A DNA stretch of 10,154 bases from SZUA-36 sp041570235 (GCA_041570235.1 JBFFWN010000121.1:1-10154); one strand, 5' to 3'. Shown: positions 1 through 6,555, numbered from the stretch's first letter. Notes: a model not told the origin generated them from the sequence alone. Program-made: numbers and translations.

Positions 1-225
1 CCTTGCATTCCGAAAACATGGCCGGGGTTTTCAATTGATATCAACCTGGATGAGGCCCCGATAAAAGTGGAGGTGCGAAACCCCCTTGGCATATGCCATG
101 GAGTATGCGCGGTTGAAACAGGCGGACACATGATCGCCTCGAACCGGCTTGCTGTAGATGCCGTGCAAGGACGGCACGTCATCGTTCACATGGGAGAACA
201 AGACACCTTGGAAACAAAGGGCTAG
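1..225 (+). CDS. C-terminal end of a GH94-family protein (cellobiose phosphorylase / cyclic beta-1,2-glucan synthase-like), 5' truncated by window edge
   Basis: Frame 1 is open from the first base to a TAG at 223-225, giving 74 residues with no plausible start, so the gene begins upstream of the window. The peptide starts PCIPKTWPGF, followed by a beta-rich stretch containing VEVRNPLG and, near the end, GRHVIVHMG. This pattern (a CIP..WPGF segment, an aromatic or hydrophobic V.V.NP strand, then a short beta-sandwich ending in H.V.V..G) matches, from memory, the C-terminal domain of GH94 enzymes. These include cellobiose and chitobiose phosphorylases and the phosphorylase-like end of cyclic beta-1,2-glucan synthases (NdvB/ChvB). 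Which of these it is cannot be decided, because the catalytic domain lies outside. The opposite strand has an ORF here that I regard as a shadow. Confidence 0.72.
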   Translation, partial: PCIPKTWPGFSIDINLDEAPIKVEVRNPLGICHGVCAVETGGHMIASNRLAVDAVQGRHVIVHMGEQDTLETKG

Positions 226-314
226 CACGACGAGCTCAAACATATGGACACCACTACACCGTGCTGTGAATATCATTGATATATCTATTTAATACATTGA
301 TTTATCGATATATT
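226..314 (+). promoter_or_regulatory. Intergenic leader with probable promoter of the ATPase operon
   Basis: This 89-bp gap separates the GH94 stop from the beta-subunit ATG. Its last 44 bp (271-314) are strongly AT-rich, unlike the GC-rich genes on either side, which is typical of a promoter and 5' leader. TTGATA at 277-282 is a possible -35, but no convincing -10 lies at the right spacing, so I do not assign exact boxes. No clear Shine-Dalgarno precedes the ATG at 315. An AT-rich leader could instead support S1-assisted initiation. No convincing terminator for the upstream gene is visible. Confidence 0.4.
274..306 (+). repeat. 12-bp direct repeat, 21-bp period, in the ATPase operon leader
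   Basis: CATTGATATATC at 274-285 and CATTGATTTATC at 295-306 match at 11 of 12 positions, and their starts are 21 bp apart, about two helical turns. They sit immediately upstream of the beta-subunit start at 315. The spacing would place two protein-binding sites on the same DNA face, so an operator is possible. The region is AT-rich, which raises the chance of coincidental similarity. Confidence 0.45.
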
Positions 315-1703
315 ATGCTAATAGATGAAAAAAATGCAACGCCGACAGGACTGATTTTAGAGGTTCATGGGCCGGTCGTCGTGATCGCCTGCACGACCCT
401 CCCTCCCTTACAACAGGCGCTGTTCGCCAATCTGAATCATGAGTCCTATTTCTTTGAGGTCCACCAGCACCTCGATGAACACCATGTTCGCGCCATCACC
501 CTCCACCAATGCAGTGGACTACACAGAGGTATGAACGTTTTTGATACGGGGGCGCCCCTGCATATCCCGGTGACGCCCGATTGTCTTGGCCGCCTGCTCA
601 ATAGTTTTGGCGAACCCCTGGATGATGGCAAGGTCCTTTTGAGTCAGGAGTTTAGAAATATCCATAGCCGTCCGCTTCCATTGCGTGAAGCGATTCCCGT
701 TGGCGAGGTGCTGCACACCGGCATCAAGGTCATTGATCTGCTTTGCCCCTTCATAAAAGGCGGGAAAACCGGCTTGTTTGGTGGTGCCGGTGTCGGTAAG
801 ACCGTGCTTATCATGGAATTCATGCATGCAGTGGCTACACTGCATGAAGGCGCTCTGGTATTTGCCGGCGTCGGTGAAAGAATACGCGAGGGCCATGAGC
901 TCTGGCATGAAATACGCAAAGCCGGCGTGTTGCCGCAAACGCTCATGGTGTTTGGCCAGATGGACGAGTCGCCGGGAGTACGTTTTCGGGTCGGGCTGTC
1001 TGCACTGACCTATGCCGAGTACTTGCGCGACACCAGGCAAAAAGAAGTATTGTTCGTGATCGATAACATATTCCGTTTCGTACAAGCCGGCAGTGAGGTT
1101 TCCAGCCTTCTCGGCCGTATGCCGGCGACAGTCGGTTACCAGCCCACCCTCAATACCGAGGTTGCGGAGTTACAGGATCGTATTTTTTCCACAAAACATG
1201 GCGCAATAACCTCCGTTCAGGCGGTCTATGTGCCAGCCGATGACATGACCGATCCCGCCGTCAGCGCCATCCAAAGCCACCTCGATACGAAAGTGATCCT
1301 GTCACGCAGCCAGGCAGGCAAGGGAATATATCCTGCCGTTGATGCACTGCAATCGGGTAGTAAATTCATGGATCGCCGCACCCTGGGCGCCCGTCATTAT
1401 GAAATCGCGGAAGCAGTGCGGGAACACCTGGCCCGTTACCAGGAACTGGAAGATATCATTTCCATGCTGGGCATAGAGGAACTCTCTGCTGCCGATCGCA
1501 AGATAGTCATGCGTGCCCGTAAGCTGCAGCGCTACCTTACCCAGCCATTTTGGTCTACCGCCATGCATACCGGGATCACAGGTGTTTCGGTGCCACTGGA
1601 CAGCGCTCTTACAGATTGCGATGCGTTTTTGTCAGGTCATTACGATGAAACTCCGGAAGATCATTGTTACATGCGCGGTACGATGCTGGAGGCAACGACA
1701 TGA
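315..1703 (+). CDS. atpD: N-ATPase (alternate F1F0 ATPase) F1 beta subunit, catalytic
   Basis: The 462-residue catalytic beta subunit of a rotary ATPase hydrolyses or makes ATP at the alpha/beta interfaces. The catalytic apparatus is intact: P-loop GGAGVGKT at residues 156-163, GERIREG with the catalytic Glu at 188, Walker B FVID with Asp250, then NIFRFVQAGSEVSSLLGRMP and VGYQPTLNTE. The adenine-site segment is GIYPAVD (338-343). The usual DELSEED lever reads EELSAAD (388-394), so two acidic positions are Ala. The C-terminus (SGHYDETPE..CYMRG) is typical of the family. I chose ATG 315 because translation from there gives a normal N-terminus leading into TGLILEVHGPVVV. An in-frame TTG at 276 would add 13 unlikely residues. 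Beta as the first gene of the operon is characteristic of the N-ATPase group. Its stop overlaps the epsilon start by 4 nt. Confidence 0.95.
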   Translation: MLIDEKNATPTGLILEVHGPVVVIACTTLPPLQQALFANLNHESYFFEVHQHLDEHHVRAITLHQCSGLHRGMNVFDTGAPLHIPVTPDCLGRLLNSFGEPLDDGKVLLSQEFRNIHSRPLPLREAIPVGEVLHTGIKVIDLLCPFIKGGKTGLFGGAGVGKTVLIMEFMHAVATLHEGALVFAGVGERIREGHELWHEIRKAGVLPQTLMVFGQMDESPGVRFRVGLSALTYAEYLRDTRQKEVLFVIDNIFRFVQAGSEVSSLLGRMPATVGYQPTLNTEVAELQDRIFSTKHGAITSVQAVYVPADDMTDPAVSAIQSHLDTKVILSRSQAGKGIYPAVDALQSGSKFMDRRTLGARHYEIAEAVREHLARYQELEDIISMLGIEELSAADRKIVMRARKLQRYLTQPFWSTAMHTGITGVSVPLDSALTDCDAFLSGHYDETPEDHCYMRGTMLEATT

Positions 1704-2104
1704 CGCCCTTTACGTTGCGCCTGCAGGACGCGACCCGCTCGGAGGATATTCCGGGTGTGACTTCCTTTGTCGGTGAGGATGCCACTGGCAGTTTCGGAAT
1801 CCTCGCCGGGCACGCCCGGATGATCACACTTCTTGTCACTGGGCTGGCCCGGTTTCGCGTCGGCGAGCAAGCCTGGCAGTACCTCGCCCTTCCCGGAGCG
1901 GTGCTTTATTTTCATGAAGAAGTGCTGACGCTGAGCACACGCAGGTACCTGAAGGACGATGACTATATGCGCATCAGCCAGGCCCTGCAGCAACAGCTAC
2001 TCGCGGAGGAGGAGAAACTGCATTCCACCAAGGTGAGCCTGCACAACATGGAAGAAGCCTTGCTCAAACGCCTGTGGGAAATGAGCCGCAAGGGCCGGGG
2101 TTGA
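1700..2104 (+). CDS. atpC: N-ATPase F1 epsilon subunit
   Basis: The 134-residue epsilon subunit belongs to the central stalk and links gamma to the c-ring. The N-terminal beta-sandwich carries the signature VTSFVGEDATGSFGILAGHA (about residues 20-39) and YLALPGAVLYF. The C-terminal part from about residue 94 is a charged helical hairpin rich in Glu, Gln and Leu, the region that in F-type enzymes can act as an inhibitory arm. The start ATG at 1700 overlaps the beta TGA (ATGA) and has GGAGG at 1688-1692 at good spacing, so translation is probably coupled. The in-frame TTG at 1664 lies inside beta and has no merit as a start. Confidence 0.92.
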   Translation: MTPFTLRLQDATRSEDIPGVTSFVGEDATGSFGILAGHARMITLLVTGLARFRVGEQAWQYLALPGAVLYFHEEVLTLSTRRYLKDDDYMRISQALQQQLLAEEEKLHSTKVSLHNMEEALLKRLWEMSRKGRG

Positions 2105-2109
2105 ACATC

Positions 2110-2379
2110 ATGCCGCAACTGGATGATCTGAGAAAGCAGGTGGAGCGCCAGGCGCAGCGTATGAAAAAGGCCGAACGTGAACGGCCCACCCTGATCGGAC
2201 AGACGGTCTACATTGGCACTCTCGGATTGTTGTTCGTACTACCGGTCGTCGGCGGCGCCTACCTGGGGCAATGGCTGGACAGCCTGGCTACAGACTATTC
2301 CAGTCGCTGGACCCTGAGCCTGATCCTCGTGGGGGTCTGCGTGGGCGCGTTGAACGTATACCTGTTTATAAGGGAATAA
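2110..2379 (+). CDS. atpQ: N-ATPase accessory membrane protein AtpQ (AtpI-like)
   Basis: This 89-residue protein has an amphipathic, highly charged N-terminus (about 1-27, including VERQAQRMKKAERERP) and two predicted membrane helices, about 29-50 and 68-87. The first helix ends in GGAYLGQWLD, the short motif typical of AtpI/AtpQ-type proteins. In N-ATPase operons AtpQ follows epsilon and is thought to help assemble the rotor or handle Mg2+; no direct test of either role is known to me. ATG 2110 lies 5 nt after the epsilon stop and gives the usual N-terminus. An in-frame ATG at 2074 would overlap epsilon and add 12 unlikely residues. The family normally has a second small membrane protein, AtpR, next. 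Here subunit a starts only 3 nt after the atpQ stop. Confidence 0.85.
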   Translation: MPQLDDLRKQVERQAQRMKKAERERPTLIGQTVYIGTLGLLFVLPVVGGAYLGQWLDSLATDYSSRWTLSLILVGVCVGALNVYLFIRE

Positions 2380-2382
2380 GCG

Positions 2383-3069
2383 ATGGCAGAAGAAGGTCTA
2401 CTGATCGAACCACTGCTTACACTGGGACCGGTGACGATTACAGGTACCGTGGTGACGACCTGGGTGATCATGGTGGTTATCTGCTTGCCCGCATGGTTGG
2501 TATCACGAAACCTGCGTATCAAGCCCGGGCCCCTGCAGACAGCGGTTGAGGGGATCGTCTCCAGCATCGAGGAAGCGGTCACCGCGGTGGCTCCGGGTCA
2601 TGCCGGGCAGATTTTTCCTTTTATCGGCAGCCTCTGGATTTTCCTGGTCGTGGCCAACCTCAGCAGTGTGATCCCCGGCGTGCACTCGCCCACCCGGGAC
2701 CTTTCCGCCACCGGCGCCTTGGCTATCACCGTGTTCCTGTCGACACACTGGTTCGGGATTCGTATTCAGGGCTTGAAAGCCTACCTGCGTCATTACCTGG
2801 CACCCAGTCCAATCCTGCTGCCATTTCATCTCATCAGCGAGATAACCCGTACCGTGGCATTGGCCGTCCGTCTGTTCGGCAACATGATGAGTCTCGAGAT
2901 GGCGGCCCTGCTGGTTCTGTTGGTGGCGGGCTTTCTTGCACCCGTCCCGATCCTGATGCTTCACATCATCGAGGCCCTGGTACAGGCCTATATCTTCGGC
3001 ATGCTGGCGCTGATCTACGTCGCCGGCGGCCTGCAATCCCAACAACTTCGACAGCAAAAAAAGGAGTAG
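2383..3069 (+). CDS. atpB: N-ATPase F0 subunit a (stator ion channel)
   Basis: The 228-residue polytopic subunit a forms the two ion half-channels beside the c-ring. The essential stator arginine is R163 in AVRLFGNMMSLE. E172 aligns with E. coli aGlu219, H194 with aHis245 and Q201 (in LVQAYIFGML) with aGln252, so the channel residues are conserved. Hydrophobic segments lie at about 22-42, 76-97, 109-126, 155-185 and 187-215. It is markedly shorter than the E. coli subunit (271 residues), as expected for N-ATPases, and has the PSPILLPFHLISEITRT stretch of that group. AAGGGA a few bases before the ATG is a reasonable ribosome binding site and overlaps the end of atpQ. Confidence 0.94.
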   Translation: MAEEGLLIEPLLTLGPVTITGTVVTTWVIMVVICLPAWLVSRNLRIKPGPLQTAVEGIVSSIEEAVTAVAPGHAGQIFPFIGSLWIFLVVANLSSVIPGVHSPTRDLSATGALAITVFLSTHWFGIRIQGLKAYLRHYLAPSPILLPFHLISEITRTVALAVRLFGNMMSLEMAALLVLLVAGFLAPVPILMLHIIEALVQAYIFGMLALIYVAGGLQSQQLRQQKKE

Positions 3070-3072
3070 CTC

Positions 3073-3339
3073 ATGCCTGATTTAGCGACATTCACCCTGG
3101 CATCGACAATCGCTTCAATCCTCGGTATCTCAATTGGCGTGATGTTTCCCGCCTTTGCAATGGGCAGGGCCATCAGCCAGGCCCTGGAAGCCCTGTCACG
3201 ACAACCTGAAGCGGAACGTTCCATCATGCGCACGCTGTTCATCGGCCTCGCCATGATCGAGTCACTGGCCATTTATGTACTGGTTATCGTACTCATCGTG
3301 TTGTTCCGTAACCCGATGCTTGAATACCTTCTGAAATAG
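3073..3339 (+). CDS. atpE: N-ATPase F0 subunit c (rotor ring proteolipid)
   Basis: This 88-residue helical hairpin forms the rotor ring. The cytoplasmic loop is SRQPEA (42-47) and the ion-carrying carboxylate is E63 in AMIESLAIY on helix 2. Gapless alignment by eye to the Na+-type c subunit of Ilyobacter tartaricus (offset of 2 from the RQPEA loop) gives E65 to E63, S66 to S64 and Y70 to Y68. Q32 becomes M30 and T67 becomes L65. The Na+ ligand set is therefore incomplete and proton coupling is the better inference. The helix-1 glycine motif is largely replaced (V23, F25, A27, A29, G31), which may affect ring size. AGGAG sits at the end of atpB with the ATG 7 nt after it. Confidence 0.94.
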   Translation: MPDLATFTLASTIASILGISIGVMFPAFAMGRAISQALEALSRQPEAERSIMRTLFIGLAMIESLAIYVLVIVLIVLFRNPMLEYLLK

Positions 3340-3382
3340 CCGGTCAAACAATGATCTCTTTTTCGACGGGAGGTAAGTCAAC

Positions 3383-4132
3383 ATGGAACTGAACTGGTCG
3401 ACCTTTGTGCTTGAGATCTTCAACTTCCTGGTGCTGGTATGGATTCTCAAGCGCTTTCTTTACAAACCGGTACTGGATGTGATCGCGCGCCGCCGGGCCG
3501 GGATCGAAAAAAACCTCAATGATGCAGAAAACCTGCACCAAGATGCCGAAAAACTGCAGGAGCAATACGAGGGCCGGCTTAGCGACTGGAACAGGGAACG
3601 GCAGCAGGCACGCGAAGTTCTTGCCCAGGAGGTTGCAGAAGAGCGTATCCGCAAGATGGCTGAGTTGCAGAGCGCCCTCGATCAGGAACGGGAAAAATCA
3701 AGGGTAACCGAAGCACGTCATCAAGCTGATGTAAAACATAAAATGGAAGAGACGGCACTGATACAGGGTGCGCGTTTCGCAAGCCGCCTTCTGGAACAGG
3801 CATCGGGGCCGGACACAGAGTCACGCCTGGTTGACCTGGTCATCGCTGACCTGTCCCGGCTTTCAGACGAACAGATCACGAACTTGCGCAACAGCTACGG
3901 CGAGACCCCGGTAACGGTCAAAGTCGTCAGCGCATATCCGCTGGCCGATCAGCAACGACAGGGTCTTGAACAGGCGCTGGCAAGCATCACGGGGCAGGGT
4001 ACATCACTGCGTTTCGAACTCGATAAAGACCTAAAAGCCGGTATTCAAATCACCATCGGCGCCTGGGTGCTGGGCGCGAACCTGCAGGATGAACTAAAAG
4101 GCTTCATGGAAATAGACCATTATGGTTGGTGA
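3383..4132 (+). CDS. atpF: N-ATPase F0 subunit b with C-terminal delta/OSCP-like domain (peripheral stalk)
   Basis: This 249-residue protein is far longer than an ordinary b subunit (about 156). One N-terminal membrane helix (about 5-24) leads into RFLYKPVLDVIARRR. A long charged coiled coil covers about 35-125, followed by a helical stretch to about 170. Residues 177-241 resemble the C-terminal domain of the delta subunit: VKVVSAYPLADQQRQGLEQAL followed by LDKDLKAGIQITIGAWVLGANLQDEL lines up with the corresponding E. coli delta segment (ISAAALSEQQ...IDKSVMAGV...GDMVIDGSV). The protein thus seems to combine the b stalk with the delta clamp on top of F1, which explains the absence of a delta gene. 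GGGAGGT at 3368-3374 is a strong ribosome binding site 8 nt from the ATG. The 3' end overlaps alpha by 11 nt. Confidence 0.93.
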   Translation: MELNWSTFVLEIFNFLVLVWILKRFLYKPVLDVIARRRAGIEKNLNDAENLHQDAEKLQEQYEGRLSDWNRERQQAREVLAQEVAEERIRKMAELQSALDQEREKSRVTEARHQADVKHKMEETALIQGARFASRLLEQASGPDTESRLVDLVIADLSRLSDEQITNLRNSYGETPVTVKVVSAYPLADQQRQGLEQALASITGQGTSLRFELDKDLKAGIQITIGAWVLGANLQDELKGFMEIDHYGW

Positions 4133-5618
4133 TTCAGAGTCGGGAACAGGCCTGCTTGAGCGGCAGGCGTTATGGCTTGAGCGCTACCGGCCCGGGCTTC
4201 GTATCAATGAGCAGGGCAACCTCGTTTCAGTCGGCGACGGCATCGCCTGGATCAGCGGTCTGCCTTCAGCCGGCATGGACGAATTACTGGTTTTTGCCGA
4301 CGGCAGTCAGGCAATCGTATTCGATCTGACCGAAAAGCTGGTCGGTGCTGTGCTACTACATGACACACCAGGCCTGACATCTGGAATAATCGTACAACGA
4401 ACGGGGCAAACCTTAATGGTACCGGCAGGTGACGCCATGCTGGGCCGCGTTATCGATCCACTGGGAACACCACTCGATGGAGGGCCACCCCCTGCCCATA
4501 TACGTTGGCAAAAGCTGGAACCCCGATCACCCCCTATAGTTGCCCGCGATTTCGTCCATAAACCGCTGCACACCGGCATTAAAATTGTCGACACCCTGAT
4601 CCCAATCGGCAAGGGTCAACGGCAATTAATCATTGGTGACGAGGGCCTTGGACGCAGCTCCATTGCGCTTGACACCGTGATAAACCAGCAAGGTCTCGGT
4701 GTCTACTGCGTGTATGTGCTGATCGGTCAAAAACGCTCCACCGTAGTTAGCACCATTGACACGCTGCGTGATTATGGCGCACTGGAATTCACGACCGTGG
4801 TGGTGGCTGAAGCAACAAGTCTGCCCGGCCTGCAACACCTGGCGCCATTCGCCGGCTGTGCTGTCGGGGAATTCTGGGTGCAGCAGGGCAAGGATGTCCT
4901 GGTTATCTACGATGACCTTTCCACCCACGCCAGGACCTATCGAGAGCTGTCACTGCTACTGCGCCGTCCACCGGGCCGCGAAGCCTATCCCGGCGACATT
5001 TTTTCCATTCATGCGCGTTTGCTGGAGCGGGCTACCTGCCTGAATGCCACCCATGGCGGCGGTAGCATGACGGCACTTCCCATCGTCGAAACACAACTCG
5101 GCGAAATCGCTGCTTACATACCCACCAACCTGATCTCCATCACCGATGGCCAGCTTTACCTGGACCGCAGGCTGTTCATCAGCGGTTTCCGGCCCGCGGT
5201 AGACATTGCGCTTTCCGTATCCCGGGTGGGCGGCCAGGCGCAACCAGCCCGAATCAAGGAAGAAGCCGGGCGAATGAAGCTGGACTATCTGCAGTTCCTG
5301 GAGCTGGAGGTCTTCACCCGCTTCGGTGCACGCCTTGAAGGCGCCATGGAAGTCAGCATCCAACGTGGACGCCTGCTGCGCGAGATACTCAAACAGGATC
5401 GACTCTCGCCGCTACCGGCGGTATTCCATATGGCGTGGCTGGTAGCTTTCAATGATGGTCTGTTCGACCATGCGCAGCCCGATGACATTCCGGCCTTACT
5501 CAGTTTGCTCGAGAAATCGGCCAGCCTGACCACGTTAAACCTGGATACGCCTCGAGAGGAATGGAGTGCGGCGGTCACCGGCTGGCTATCCGGACCCAAC
5601 CGGGACAAGCCGGCATGA
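4122..5618 (+). CDS. atpA: N-ATPase F1 alpha subunit, with degenerate P-loop
   Basis: The 498-residue alpha subunit carries the non-catalytic nucleotide sites and supplies the arginine finger to beta. Family landmarks are present: HTGIKIVDTLIPIGKGQRQ (150-168), LIGQKRSTV, APFAGCAVGE, VIYDDLSTHARTYRE with Asp264/265, LLRRPPGREAYPGDIF, IPTNLISITDGQ, and the arginine finger R368 in SVSRVGG. The P-loop is unusual: G172-D-E-G-L-G-R-S179, where the standard is GDRQTGKT. The invariant Lys is Arg178 (codon cgc at 4653-4655) and the following Thr is Ser. Its 11-nt overlap with atpF and 4-nt overlap with gamma (ATGA) suggest coupled translation. The start ATG has only a weak GGA upstream but yields a normal N-terminus. 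Confidence 0.95.
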   Translation: MVGDSESGTGLLERQALWLERYRPGLRINEQGNLVSVGDGIAWISGLPSAGMDELLVFADGSQAIVFDLTEKLVGAVLLHDTPGLTSGIIVQRTGQTLMVPAGDAMLGRVIDPLGTPLDGGPPPAHIRWQKLEPRSPPIVARDFVHKPLHTGIKIVDTLIPIGKGQRQLIIGDEGLGRSSIALDTVINQQGLGVYCVYVLIGQKRSTVVSTIDTLRDYGALEFTTVVVAEATSLPGLQHLAPFAGCAVGEFWVQQGKDVLVIYDDLSTHARTYRELSLLLRRPPGREAYPGDIFSIHARLLERATCLNATHGGGSMTALPIVETQLGEIAAYIPTNLISITDGQLYLDRRLFISGFRPAVDIALSVSRVGGQAQPARIKEEAGRMKLDYLQFLELEVFTRFGARLEGAMEVSIQRGRLLREILKQDRLSPLPAVFHMAWLVAFNDGLFDHAQPDDIPALLSLLEKSASLTTLNLDTPREEWSAAVTGWLSGPNRDKPA

Positions 5619-6493
5619 GCCGCAGACGAAATCTGCAGAGTCACCTTCAAAGCCTGGAAGAAATCCGGGGCATCATGAATTCCATGAAAACCCTGGCCTA
5701 TACGGAAACCCGTAAACTGGCCCGCTTTATGGACGCACAACATACCGTGGTACGAAGCATTGAAAACGTTGCCGCCGATCTTCTTGCCTCCTACCCGGAA
5801 ACCCTGCCCGAGGTGCCCGGTTCAATACCGGTCTATATCGTGATTGGAACCCAGCGCGGTTTTTGCGGCAATTTCAATCACGCCTTACTTGAACAACTGG
5901 AGTCCATCCTGGAAGACCCCTCTCAAAACAGTCCTCAGCTGATGGTTGTGGGGCATAAATTGTGTACGCTGGTCGAAGCGGATGAACGGGTAGTAACCAG
6001 GCTGGACGGTGCCAATGCCTCCGGGGAGGTGCCCTCTGTGCTTGGTCAGTTGGTAAGCGAACTAAATTCGTTTCAGGAGAATTTTCGGTTGCCGTCCGTA
6101 CATGCCATCTACCATGACGATGAGGGTGACATCGGCGTCCGAAAGCTCTTGCCTCCTTTCCAGAATTATATTGACCGGGCGCCGCGCTTCCCCCACCCGC
6201 CGGTTCTGAACCAATCACCACAGGATTGCCTTGGCGGACTCGTGGATCACTATCTTCTTGCAGCGCTTCACGAAGTTCTGTACACCTCGCTCATGGCCGA
6301 AAATCATCGACGAGTGCTACACCTCGAAGGTGCGGTCAAGCACCTCGATGATGCTTCGGGCGAACTGCAGCGACAATGCAACAGTTTACGCCAGGGAGAG
6401 ATCATCGAGGAGATCGAGGTCATCCTTCTGAACCAGACAGAAACGATTATACCGATAAGACAAACACCAACCGGGATGCAGCGGCGGACATAA
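5615..6493 (+). CDS. atpG: N-ATPase F1 gamma subunit (central rotor shaft)
   Basis: The 292-residue gamma subunit forms the shaft turning inside the alpha3beta3 hexamer. The N-terminal helix carries the family signature LQSLEEIRGIMNSMKTLA (11-28). A Rossmann-like middle domain contains the motif GFCGNFN (82-88). The C-terminal helix has AENHRRVLHLEGAVKHL, then the conserved ending RQGEIIEEIEVIL. ATG 5615 overlaps the alpha TGA and gives the normal start MSRRRNL. An in-frame ATG at 5561 lies inside alpha and would add 18 atypical residues. This is the last gene of the ATPase operon, and a 103-nt gap follows. Confidence 0.94.
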   Translation: MSRRRNLQSHLQSLEEIRGIMNSMKTLAYTETRKLARFMDAQHTVVRSIENVAADLLASYPETLPEVPGSIPVYIVIGTQRGFCGNFNHALLEQLESILEDPSQNSPQLMVVGHKLCTLVEADERVVTRLDGANASGEVPSVLGQLVSELNSFQENFRLPSVHAIYHDDEGDIGVRKLLPPFQNYIDRAPRFPHPPVLNQSPQDCLGGLVDHYLLAALHEVLYTSLMAENHRRVLHLEGAVKHLDDASGELQRQCNSLRQGEIIEEIEVILLNQTETIIPIRQTPTGMQRRT

Positions 6494-6505
6494 TGCATTC
6501 CCGCT

Positions 6506-6555
6506 GCGCATTCTGTTTACCTGGCATGAAAACAGCCCAATACATGCGCTCTTTA
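6506..6555 (+). terminator. Possible imperfect stem-loop terminator after the ATPase operon
   Basis: GCGCAT (6506-6511) can pair with ATGCGC (6544-6549), and inside it CTGTTT (6513-6518) pairs with AAACAG (6530-6535), leaving an 11-nt loop. TCTTTA follows directly. The structure begins 13 nt after the gamma stop. The stem is interrupted by a bulge and the T-run is poor, so it may only weaken read-through. Confidence 0.3.

Noticed and set aside
12..32. GAAAAC/GTTTTC stem as a terminator for the minus strand
   Set aside because: It has six weak base pairs and a 9-nt loop, lies inside the GH94 coding frame, and no real minus-strand gene ends there.
31..276. 81-residue minus-strand ORF with a hydrophobic start
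   Set aside because: It lies opposite the GH94 C-terminal frame, whose sequence has recognisable family motifs. The minus-strand product has none and no ribosome binding site is evident.
519..1085. 188-residue minus-strand ORF inside atpD
   Set aside because: It is antisense to a strongly conserved catalytic gene (P-loop, Walker B), is rich in His/Gln as expected of an antisense reading, and has no family resemblance.
2503..3057. 184-residue minus-strand ORF inside atpB
   Set aside because: It is a shadow of subunit a, with composition dominated by Gln, His and Asp from reading membrane-helix codons backwards.
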